Assembly: GCA_051005735.1 (NCBI GenBank)
Contig: JBPCJB010000226.1
Location: forward strand, 1 to 11,410
DNA: 11,410 bases
Reading direction: 5' to 3'
Source of the DNA: Gaiellasilicea sp051005735
GTDB lineage: Bacteria > Actinomycetota > Thermoleophilia > Gaiellales > Gaiellaceae
The position numbers were made by a program, and so were the translations under genes. Below are positions 5,431-11,410 of this stretch, piece after piece (the stretch's first letter is position 1; every line of letters starts with the position of its first letter). The notes beneath the pieces are model-generated. The model saw only the letters and a list, made by a program, of their open reading frames with translations. It did no database searches and was not told the DNA's origin.

Positions 5431-6786
5431 GTGCTGCGCCGCCTCCTGCTCGTGATCCTCGTCGCCCTCGCCGCGGCCGCGCCTGCAGATGCGTTCTCGA
5501 AGCAGACCGGCGCCCTCCGGATGGACGACGGAGTCGACCTCGCCTACGCGCTCTACGAGCCTGACGGCGCCGCGCCGGCGGGCGGGTGGCCCGGCGTGCT
5601 CGTGTTGCACGGCCTCGCGGGCACAAAGGAGTCCGTCGAGGCGGTCTCGACCTCGTTCGTCGCCGGCGGCTACGCAGTGCTCGCCTACGACGCGCGCGGT
5701 CACGGCGCCTCCGGCGGAGTCGTGACGCTGGCCGGCCCGCGCGAGGTCGCCGACCTGCGCGCAGTGCGCATCGCCCTCGCCGCCCGATCCGAGGTGAACG
5801 AGCGGATCGGCGCCTGGGGAATCTCCTACGGCGGCGGCCAGATCTGGAACGCGCTCGCCGCCGGTGTGCCGCTCGCGGCGGCCGAGGTCGTCGAGACGTG
5901 GACCTCGCTCTACAACGCGCTCTGGCCGCAGAGCCTCGCCCGCTCGGGGATCGTCGCCGGCCTCGCCGCCTCGGTGGCCGCGCGCTCGCCGCTGATCGCC
6001 GGGCTGCGCACCGACGCCGTGCAGAGCACGAACATGTCCGCGATCCGCGCGCTCTCGCAGGAGCGGTCGGCCCTCCCGCGGGTCTCGACGATCCGCACGC
6101 CGGTCTACCTCTTCCAGGGCCGCACAGACTTCGTCTTCGACATCTCGCAGGCGACGCAGGCGTACGCGCGGCTCGCCGGGCCGAAGCGCCTCTACGTCGG
6201 AACCTTCGGGCACACGCCCTCGTCCTTTCCCGGACCAGACATCGGGTTCGTCCGCTCGGAGGGCCTGCGTTGGTTCGACCGCTATGTCAAGGGGCCGCCG
6301 GCGCCGATCGCGGCCGACTCGGGCGTGCTCGTCGCGCGCCAGGGCGGCGGCGCTCCCGCCGCCTTCTCGGGCCTGCCGGCGGCGAGGACGAGCGCGTTCG
6401 CGTTGCCAGGCCGTTCCTCCCTCCGCGGCCAGGCCGTCGTCTCGCGCGACGCTGCCCCACTCGAGGCCGCGCTCGAGAGCTGGGGCGGCGGCACCGCGAC
6501 GGTGACGCTCTCGAAGCTCGTCCGCTACCCGCGCCTCGTCGTCACCGTCATGGCAGGCACGAAGGTGGTCGCGCACGGCGGCCTCCGGCCGCGTGCCGGC
6601 GTCAATCGCGTCCAGCTCGCCAATCACTGCGTCTACGTCCCGAAGGGGACGCGGCTGCGCGTCTCCGTCGGGCCGTCGTCTCCGGCAGGGCAGTTCGCCT
6701 ATCTCGGCTTCGCGGACGCGGGCTCCGCGACGCTCGGCGCGGTGACGCTGCGGCTCTCGACCCTGGCGAGGCCGATCTCCCGATGA
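5431..6786 (+). CDS. Exported alpha/beta hydrolase, CocE/S15-like
   Basis: A 451-residue protein with an N-terminal signal sequence (about 1-22: basic LRRLLL start, hydrophobic core, likely cleavage after PADA). Residues about 30-290 form an alpha/beta hydrolase domain: VLVLHGLAGTKES with the oxyanion region (57-69), YDARGHGASGG (86-96), the nucleophile elbow GISYGG (S132), the acid in GRTDFVF (D233) and the histidine in GTFGHTPSS (H261). This completes a Ser-Asp-His triad. The C-terminal part (about 305-451) is beta-rich and resembles the non-catalytic domain of X-Pro dipeptidyl-peptidase/cocaine-esterase relatives. The likely role is an extracytoplasmic esterase or peptidase; the substrate cannot be told. 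The GTG start is chosen from the promoter and signal peptide. Its stop overlaps the next gene's ATG by 4 bases (ATGA). Confidence 0.9.
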   Translation: MLRRLLLVILVALAAAAPADAFSKQTGALRMDDGVDLAYALYEPDGAAPAGGWPGVLVLHGLAGTKESVEAVSTSFVAGGYAVLAYDARGHGASGGVVTLAGPREVADLRAVRIALAARSEVNERIGAWGISYGGGQIWNALAAGVPLAAAEVVETWTSLYNALWPQSLARSGIVAGLAASVAARSPLIAGLRTDAVQSTNMSAIRALSQERSALPRVSTIRTPVYLFQGRTDFVFDISQATQAYARLAGPKRLYVGTFGHTPSSFPGPDIGFVRSEGLRWFDRYVKGPPAPIAADSGVLVARQGGGAPAAFSGLPAARTSAFALPGRSSLRGQAVVSRDAAPLEAALESWGGGTATVTLSKLVRYPRLVVTVMAGTKVVAHGGLRPRAGVNRVQLANHCVYVPKGTRLRVSVGPSSPAGQFAYLGFADAGSATLGAVTLRLSTLARPISR

Positions 6787-7982
6787 AGCGGCTGGCGCTC
6801 CTCGTGGCGCTCGTCGTGGCGTCGAGCGCGGGCGCGACCTCGAGCGCCGATCCGGGCGTCACCTCGACCACGATCCTGCTCGGCGGCACGGTGCCGCTCT
6901 CGGGCGAGGCCTCGGCCTTCGGCTCGGTCGGGCCGGGCGCGAAGGCGTACTTCGACTACGTGAACGCCCGCGGCGGCGTCAACGGGCGGAAGATCCTCTA
7001 CCGCTACTACGACGACGGCTACGACCCGGCCCAGACCGTCCAGCTCACGCGCAAGCTCGTCGAGCAGGACAAGGTGTTCGCGATCTTCAACTCGGTGGGG
7101 ACGGCCCAAAACGCGGCGATCCAGCCGTATCTGAACCAGCTCAGGGTGCCGCAGCTCTTCGTCGGCGACGGCTCCCAGGCGGTCTCGCAGCCGGCCAAGT
7201 ACCCGTGGACGATGGGCTTCCTCCAGAGCTACGTCGGCGAGGGCGCGGTCTACGGCCGTCACCTCGCGAGAACGGCCAAGGGCGCACGGCTCGCCGTCCT
7301 CTACGAGTCGAGCGCGCTCGGCGCCGACCTGACGCGCGGGCTCGAGCGCGCGATCGCCGGGAAGGGTCCGCGAGTCGTCGCGAAGGAGGGCTACGAGCTC
7401 ACGGACACCGACGTCTCCGCGCAACTCGCGAAGCTCAAAGGCTCGGGCGCCGACACGCTGCTCGTCTTCGCGACGCCGAAGTTCGCGATCCAGACGCTCG
7501 TCGCCGCGCACAGGCTCGCCTGGAAGCCGCGCGTCTATATCGCGTCGGTCTCGATCGAGCCCGGAATCATGGCGATCGCCCGTGCGAACGCGCCCGAGCT
7601 GACGAGGGGGGCGCTCTCGATCGCGTTCGTCAAGAACCCGAACGACCCGATCTGGGCGAAGGATCCCGCTCTCGCGCTCTATCGCCGGGTCATGCGCCGT
7701 CACCATCCGAAGGGTCGCGAGGCGGACGTCTACAACTGGTACGGGATGACGGTCGCCTGGACGATGACCGAGACGCTGCGCAAGGCCGGCCCGAACCTCA
7801 CTCGCGCCGGCCTCCTCCGGGCGGCGCAGAGCCTCGACCAGCGCGCGAACCCGTTCCTGCTTCCGGGAATCGTCGTGCGCACCTCCAAGACGCGCTACTT
7901 CCCGCTCTCGGGCGTCTACCTCTACCGCTACGACAACCGCCAGTGGGTCCGCTCGAGCGCCCTGCTCGACCCCCGCGGGTAG
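6783..7982 (+). CDS. ABC transporter substrate-binding protein, LivK type
   Basis: A 399-residue exported solute receptor of the branched-chain amino-acid (type 1 periplasmic-binding) family. A signal peptide covers about residues 1-22 (KRLALLVALVVASSAGA). There is no lipobox cysteine, so it is not an obvious lipoprotein. Family marks: ILLGGTVPLSGEASAFG near 31-47, GAKAYFDYVNARGGVNGRKI, and FAIFNSVGTAQNAAIQPYLN, followed by VPQLFVGDG. The ligand of such receptors ranges from Leu/Ile/Val to amides, urea and aromatic compounds, so specificity is open. The 4-base overlap with the hydrolase suggests co-translation; the receptor might bind a product of that enzyme. No permease or ATPase gene lies in the window. 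Confidence 0.93.
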   Translation: MKRLALLVALVVASSAGATSSADPGVTSTTILLGGTVPLSGEASAFGSVGPGAKAYFDYVNARGGVNGRKILYRYYDDGYDPAQTVQLTRKLVEQDKVFAIFNSVGTAQNAAIQPYLNQLRVPQLFVGDGSQAVSQPAKYPWTMGFLQSYVGEGAVYGRHLARTAKGARLAVLYESSALGADLTRGLERAIAGKGPRVVAKEGYELTDTDVSAQLAKLKGSGADTLLVFATPKFAIQTLVAAHRLAWKPRVYIASVSIEPGIMAIARANAPELTRGALSIAFVKNPNDPIWAKDPALALYRRVMRRHHPKGREADVYNWYGMTVAWTMTETLRKAGPNLTRAGLLRAAQSLDQRANPFLLPGIVVRTSKTRYFPLSGVYLYRYDNRQWVRSSALLDPRG

Positions 7983-7987
7983 TCGTC

Positions 7988-8017
7988 TATCGTCCCGACC
8001 GACACCGACCGGGGGAG
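7988..8017 (+). promoter_or_regulatory. Possible -10 box and strong ribosome-binding site
   Basis: TATCGT (7988-7993) may be a -10 box, but no good -35 is found at normal spacing. GGGGGAG (8011-8017) is a strong Shine-Dalgarno, 6 bases before the ATG at 8024. The downstream gene can therefore be translated independently of the receptor gene. Confidence 0.45.
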
Positions 8018-8023
8018 CCTTTC

Positions 8024-9124
8024 ATGACGATCAAGCTTCGACTGACTCTGCTCGCACTCGTCGGCGCGCTCGCGCTCAGCGGCGCGAGCTCCGCGTTCGC
8101 GGCCTACACGACGCCGCGCCTGCTCGTGACGGACGACCGCACGGGGCCGACCACGATCAGCTTCACGCAGAGCGCGTCCGACGATCCGAGCGCCAAGCTG
8201 ACGTTCTACGTGCCGGCCGGCACAACCGCGACGCTGACCCAGGCGGCGGGGACGACCATCGGCACCGTCACCGCGGCCGGCACCGCCGGCGACCTCGGCG
8301 GCGCTCTGCTGCCGCTCACCGGCACCGTGCAAGTCCGGGCCGCCACCGGCACCTACCTCTCCGGGACGACGCAGGTCCCGATCGCCGCCGCGGCGACGGC
8401 GTGCACCGGCACGGCGACGCACACCGCCTTCTGGGTCCTGATCCTCCAGGCGGCCGGCCAGACGCTCGAGCTGCCCGTCTTCGTCGACCAGGTCACGACG
8501 CCGCCGGCCTCGGGCTTCGCAACCGCCTCGATTCAGGCCTGCCTGCCCCCACCGGACGTGCCTGCCGGCACGCCGGGCCGTGCCACCTTCGGCTTCAAGC
8601 TGACGAGCACGGTCTTCACGGTGCGCGACGTGTTTGCGAGCACGGGCAGTGGCGAGTCCCGCTGGCGCCTGCTCGCGACGCCGTATACGCCGAGCACGGG
8701 TCGAGTGAACGCCGCCGGCTCGGTGGAGGCGCAGTCGCTCGTCAGCTTCCCGCGAACGGTCGCGCTCAGGCGGCCCGTCCGGCTGAACGCGAAGAGGGGC
8801 ACCGCCGCCTATCGGGTCACCGGCACGCTCGCGCTCCCCACCGGCGGCACGCCCACAGTCCGGCTCTTCCGTGGCCGCACAGCCTCCGCGCTGGGCTCGT
8901 CGAGCGCGCTGCGCGTCTCGGGAACGACGTTCACGGGCTCGCTGGCGGTCAAGCAGACGGCCAGGGCGCAGATCTGGTTCCTCCAGGCCCGCGCGTCCGT
9001 GCCGACCGCCGATCTAGGCGCGCCTGCGTGCCAGGCGACCTTCGGCCTCAGTTGCCTCGGCGTCACCCGCGCGGGCTACTCGGCCCGCAGCGCGACGGTG
9101 CGGCTCGTCGTGCCGAGGCGTTAG
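8024..9124 (+). CDS. Secreted protein of unknown function
   Basis: A 366-residue protein with a clear signal peptide: KLR, then LTLLALVGALALSGA, and cleavage expected at SAFA-AY near residue 27. The mature part is rich in Ala, Thr, Gly, Ser and Val with alternating beta-strand patterns and no enzyme motif. There appear to be an N-terminal beta domain (about 30-185) and a C-terminal one (about 190-366). The latter includes VALRRPVRLNAKRGTAAYRV and a final TVRLVVPRR. Four cysteines occur in the mature chain, in ATACTGT, IQACLPP, APACQAT and LSCLG, and could form two disulfides. It may be a surface or adhesive protein of immunoglobulin-like fold, but I do not recognise a family. The start is set by a strong Shine-Dalgarno. 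It follows the receptor gene by 41 bases and is ended by a hairpin. Confidence 0.82.
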   Translation: MTIKLRLTLLALVGALALSGASSAFAAYTTPRLLVTDDRTGPTTISFTQSASDDPSAKLTFYVPAGTTATLTQAAGTTIGTVTAAGTAGDLGGALLPLTGTVQVRAATGTYLSGTTQVPIAAAATACTGTATHTAFWVLILQAAGQTLELPVFVDQVTTPPASGFATASIQACLPPPDVPAGTPGRATFGFKLTSTVFTVRDVFASTGSGESRWRLLATPYTPSTGRVNAAGSVEAQSLVSFPRTVALRRPVRLNAKRGTAAYRVTGTLALPTGGTPTVRLFRGRTASALGSSSALRVSGTTFTGSLAVKQTARAQIWFLQARASVPTADLGAPACQATFGLSCLGVTRAGYSARSATVRLVVPRR

Positions 9125-9130
9125 CGACGT

Positions 9131-9166
9131 GTGGAGGGCCGGGGGATCGCGGACCCGGCCCTCCAC
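9131..9166 (+). terminator. Perfect 13-bp hairpin after the secreted-protein gene
   Basis: Arms 9131-9143 (GTGGAGGGCCGGG) and 9154-9166 (CCCGGCCCTCCAC) are exact reverse complements with a 10-base loop. The stem starts 6 bases after the TAG stop. It has no U-run, which is common for actinobacterial terminators. The base after the stem is the first base of the next gene's -10 box. Confidence 0.7.
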
Positions 9167-9172
9167 TACGAT
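9167..9172 (+). promoter_or_regulatory. -10 box of the glutamine amidotransferase gene, leaderless
   Basis: TACGAT lies 6 bases before the ATG at 9179, and no Shine-Dalgarno is seen. The -35 position falls within the hairpin loop and right arm and has no TTG-like sequence. The geometry repeats that of murI and the hydrolase. Confidence 0.55.
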
Positions 9173-9178
9173 CCGCCG

Positions 9179-9850
9179 ATGCGGGTGCTCGCGCTCACGC
9201 ACGGCCCGAGCGTCGGCGCCGGCGTCTTCGGAGACGCGGTCCGGGACGCGGGACACGAGCTCGTCGAGTGGTGCGTTCCGCTCGGAGGCGGCGAGCCGCC
9301 GGCGGCCGCGGCCGCCGTGCTCGTCTTCGGTGGCGCGATGCATCCGGATCAGGAGGAGCGACATCCCTGGTTGCTTCGCGAGCTGCGTTTCCTGGAGGCA
9401 GCACTCGAGCGCGAGCTGCCGCTCTTCGGCGTCTGCCTGGGTGCGCAGCTCCTCGCGAAGGCGGCGGGCGCGGACGTGCAGCCGGCGCGCGAGTCCGAGG
9501 TCGGCTGGTTCGCCGTCGAGCTGACGGATGCGGCCGGCGACGATCCTGTCGTCGGCTCGCTGCCGGCCCGCTTCGACGCATTCCAGTGGCACCTCTACAC
9601 CTACAGCCTCCCGGATGGAGCCGTGGAGCTCGCGCGGAGCCCGGTCTGCACGCAGGCGTTCCGGCTCGGCCGCGCCTACGGGATCCAGTTCCATGCCGAG
9701 GTGACCGGCCCACAGATCGAGCAGTGGCTCGGCGAGGATCCCGACGACGTCGCCGACCCGGACGCGCTGCGGCGGGAGACGGCGACCCGGATCGCGGAGT
9801 GGAACGAGCTCGGCCGCGAGCTGTGCGGCGCGTTCCTCGAGACGGTCTAG
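9179..9850 (+). CDS. Class I glutamine amidotransferase domain protein
   Basis: A 223-residue stand-alone GATase1 protein. The nucleophile is C86 in FGVCLGAQLLAKAAGA, and the partner pair is H172 and E174 in GIQFHAEV, so the Cys-His-Glu triad is complete. FGGAMHPDQEERHPWL (50-65) and FQWHLYTYSLPDGAVELA (135-152) are typical of GuaA-like free-standing amidotransferases. Such enzymes release ammonia from glutamine or cleave gamma-glutamyl bonds; the acceptor partner is not in this window. The ATG at 9179 is preferred over an in-frame start at 9131, because homology starts at MRVLALTH and the earlier one lies within the hairpin. It ends tail to tail with the rhodanese gene, sharing a CTAG. Confidence 0.9.
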   Translation: MRVLALTHGPSVGAGVFGDAVRDAGHELVEWCVPLGGGEPPAAAAAVLVFGGAMHPDQEERHPWLLRELRFLEAALERELPLFGVCLGAQLLAKAAGADVQPARESEVGWFAVELTDAAGDDPVVGSLPARFDAFQWHLYTYSLPDGAVELARSPVCTQAFRLGRAYGIQFHAEVTGPQIEQWLGEDPDDVADPDALRRETATRIAEWNELGRELCGAFLETV

Positions 9851-10206
9851 CCGGTCTCTGACGGGAGCGAGTCGTCGCGCGACCACTCGTGCCAGGACCC
9901 GGGATAGTTGCGGGCGTTGTAGCCCGCGGCGCGGAGGATCTGGACGGCCACCGCCGAGCGGGACCCCGAGTGGCAGTAGGCGACGACCTCCGCGCCCTCG
10001 GAGAGACGCTCCCGGATCTCGGCTTTCGTGAGCGTCATCAGCTCCTGCACGTCGAGGTGCTGCGCGCCCGCGATCCGACCCTGGCGCGGGTCGCAGTACG
10101 CGCCCCTGACCCCGGCGAACTCGTCGGCGCCGCGCACGTCGAGAACGACCAATCCGTCCTCGCCGAGCCGCCGCCGGAGCTCGTCACGATCGACATCCTC
10201 GCTCAC
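9847..10206 (-). CDS. Single-domain rhodanese sulfurtransferase
   Basis: A 119-residue rhodanese domain protein. The active-site loop is CHSGSR (C78-R83), within VAYCHSGSRSAVAVQILRAAG, with C78 forming the persulfide. LVVLDVRGADEF (19-30), GRIAGAQHLDV (43-53) and YPGSWHEWS (101-109) are family marks, the last being frequent in thiosulfate sulfurtransferases. It likely moves sulfur from thiosulfate or a persulfide to a thiol acceptor. The GTG start at 10206 overlaps the stop of the GST-like gene by 4 bases (GTGA), which decides it over longer in-frame starts. It is the last gene of the operon. Confidence 0.93.
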   Translation of the reverse strand: MSEDVDRDELRRRLGEDGLVVLDVRGADEFAGVRGAYCDPRQGRIAGAQHLDVQELMTLTKAEIRERLSEGAEVVAYCHSGSRSAVAVQILRAAGYNARNYPGSWHEWSRDDSLPSETG

Positions 10207-10778
10207 AAGGCAGCCACGAGCTCGAGCTCTGCGGCGACAGACGGGCGCTCGGATGCCCGCTCGAGCCATCCGGCGAGCGCCGGCCACCGCCCCAGCTCGA
10301 CCCCGAGCCGCTCGCGGGCGCGCACGACCCAGGGCAGGTAGCTCACATCCGCGAGACCGAACGCGCGACCCGAGAGCCAGGGCATCGCCACGAGCAGAGA
10401 GTCGAGGACCGCAAGCTCGTCCTCGAAGCGCCCGCGCGCGCCCTCCTCGCCGCGGCGGAGGGCGTAGTACGGCGCCGAGAAGTCGTCGAAGCGGAAGACG
10501 AGGAGGCGGCCCGCTGCACGCTCACCGGGGTCGGCGGGCCAGAGCGGCGGCTCGGGGTAGCGCTCGTTCACGTACTCGGAGATCACGGCCGACTCGGGCA
10601 GGACCCAGCCGTCCTCCTCGAGCACGGGGACCTTCCCGACCGGATTCTTCTCGTAGAGCCAAGCCGGGCGCTGCGCGAGATCGATCTCCACCGTCTCCCA
10701 CTCGACACCCTTCTCTGCGAGGACGATCCGGACGCGGGCGCAGTAGGGGCAGCGGGCGGCGTCGTAGAGCGTCAGCAT
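10203..10778 (-). CDS. Glutathione S-transferase/SspA-like protein
   Basis: A 191-residue protein with an N-terminal thioredoxin-fold GST domain (1-75). It carries CPYC at 10-13, then ARVRIVLAEKGVEWETVEID, a VPVLEEDGWVLPES turn (51-64, with the conserved cis-proline and Glu-Ser) and ISEYVNERYPEPPLWP. The C-terminal part is an all-helical GST domain. The pattern resembles the stringent-starvation SspA branch, but the CPYC is glutaredoxin-like. Many actinobacteria lack glutathione and use mycothiol, so the thiol partner is open. The ATG at 10778 overlaps the upstream stop by one base (TGATG). The downstream rhodanese overlaps its stop, which supports a shared role in thiol or sulfur handling. 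Confidence 0.88.
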   Translation of the reverse strand: MLTLYDAARCPYCARVRIVLAEKGVEWETVEIDLAQRPAWLYEKNPVGKVPVLEEDGWVLPESAVISEYVNERYPEPPLWPADPGERAAGRLLVFRFDDFSAPYYALRRGEEGARGRFEDELAVLDSLLVAMPWLSGRAFGLADVSYLPWVVRARERLGVELGRWPALAGWLERASERPSVAAELELVAAL

Positions 10779-11410
10779 CAGCGCTCGACGGTAACGGCGC
10801 CGGGAATCGCCGGAGCGTCGCTCCAGCCGTGCTCCGCGCCCTCGATCCCGATCGCACCAGCGAGGTCGCCGAGGAGCTTCTGCGCCGGCGGCAGCTCTGC
10901 GGGTGACGCAGCGGTGCGGGCAACGGCCCGGACGGTGGTGGGGTCGGCGCCGGTGAGACGGTTGACGACGCGGGGGTTCGCCGCCAGGCCGATCACGTCG
11001 CCGGGCGGGAGCGGCCCGTAGTGCTCCGGCACGGACAGGTACTCGTCCACGACGCCGCCGCGGTCGAGCAGCACGAACCGAACGACCTCGTCCTGCTCGA
11101 CGCCGAGCGCGAGCACGACCGCTCCCATCCGGTCGGAGAGCTCCCGGGCGAGGCGGCGGAGCATCGTCGGATCGCGGTCGCAGACGTCGTCGTAGACCGC
11201 GATCCAGCCGTTGCGGGGCGGCGAGATCAGGCTTCCCTGCGAGGCGCCGGGGAGGCGCGGGACGAACTGACGGACAGCGCGCTCGATCGAAGCGAGGTCG
11301 TCGCTCTGGACGTGGATCGCGCCGAACGAGCGCCCACTACCGACCTCCCGCACCTCGAGCGAGAGGACGAGATTCCGCGATTGCTCGCGAAAGCCGAGCC
11401 GGTCATAGAA
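10778..11410 (-). CDS. GNAT acetyltransferase C-terminus fused to unrecognised domain; 5' end beyond window
   Basis: The frame is open from the right edge to a TGA at 10778-10780, giving 210 residues of a longer protein. The first 19 (beginning FYDRLGFREQSRNL) look like the last strands of a GNAT N-acetyltransferase, which typically ends YxxxGFxxxxxxxxL. About 190 further residues follow without a break. They include GAIHVQSDDLASIERAVRQF, GWIAVYDD, AVVLALGVEQDEVVRFVLLD, DEYLSVPEHYGPLPP, and a helical end with RLTGADPTTVRAVARTA. I do not recognise that domain. A GTG at 11353 could start a separate protein of 191 residues, but it has no good start signal, and the in-frame GNAT-like lead argues for a fusion. 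It is the first visible gene of the GST-rhodanese operon. Confidence 0.65.
   Translation of the reverse strand, partial: FYDRLGFREQSRNLVLSLEVREVGSGRSFGAIHVQSDDLASIERAVRQFVPRLPGASQGSLISPPRNGWIAVYDDVCDRDPTMLRRLARELSDRMGAVVLALGVEQDEVVRFVLLDRGGVVDEYLSVPEHYGPLPPGDVIGLAANPRVVNRLTGADPTTVRAVARTAASPAELPPAQKLLGDLAGAIGIEGAEHGWSDAPAIPGAVTVER

Noticed and set aside
4570..6627. 685-codon minus-strand frame ending in murI
   Set aside because: Only codons from 5388 onward match glutamate racemase. The preceding part is antisense to the hydrolase and Arg/Asp/Glu-rich without domains.
7205..8023. Plus-strand frame inside the receptor gene that joins the secreted-protein frame
   Set aside because: It is an out-of-frame Arg-rich shadow of the receptor. 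The secreted protein has its own Shine-Dalgarno and signal peptide at 8024.

Overview
The window is GC-rich DNA of an actinobacterial type. It has many GTG starts, stops overlapping starts by 1 to 8 bases, and several genes with no Shine-Dalgarno sequence but a -10 box 6 or 7 bases before the start codon. Gene content and protein style suggest Actinomycetota, possibly Thermoleophilia (Gaiellales or Solirubrobacterales); this is inferred from similarity of style, not from a search. No tRNA, rRNA, CRISPR array, IS element or phage gene was seen. Coding density is very high: the longest non-coding stretch is about 100 bases. The window looks like chromosomal housekeeping DNA, not an island.

Layout. 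1-745 (-): 5' part of a DEDDh 3'-5' exonuclease. Its promoter holds a perfect LexA (SOS) palindrome between the -35 and -10 boxes and appears leaderless. 786-827: strong intrinsic terminator of the next gene. 849-1130 (-): HU-type nucleoid protein with its own promoter and Shine-Dalgarno. 1214-2428 (-): overlapping operon of a Roadblock/LC7 protein, a 60-residue membrane-anchored protein and pyrE. 2438-3259 (+): YihY/BrkB-family membrane protein, diverging from that operon. A short hairpin with flanking direct repeats lies in the convergent gap 3260-3311. 3312-5388 (-): operon murI, rph, rdgB (glutamate racemase, RNase PH, noncanonical NTP pyrophosphatase), joined by 4-base overlaps. 5389-5430: 42-base divergent gap whose two promoters overlap. 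5431-9124 (+): three exported proteins, namely a CocE/S15-like alpha/beta hydrolase, a LivK-type substrate-binding protein (4-base overlap with the hydrolase) and a secreted protein of unknown function. 9131-9166: perfect 13-bp hairpin, directly followed by the -10 box of a class I glutamine amidotransferase (9179-9850, +). 9847-11410 (-): overlapping operon read from the right edge, with the end of a GNAT acetyltransferase fused to an unrecognised domain, then an SspA/GST-like protein and a single-domain rhodanese.

How the genes fit together. The two central minus-strand operons serve basic metabolism (pyrimidine synthesis, D-glutamate for peptidoglycan, RNA 3'-end trimming, nucleotide-pool cleaning). 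The exonuclease is probably a damage-induced DNA repair enzyme. The exported trio suggests extracellular substrate processing and capture, but no transporter permease or ATPase is present. The GST-like and rhodanese pair points to thiol or sulfur chemistry. I found no clearly new multi-gene system. The most informative signals are regulatory: an SOS-controlled leaderless exonuclease, overlapping divergent leaderless promoters, and repeated leaderless starts.
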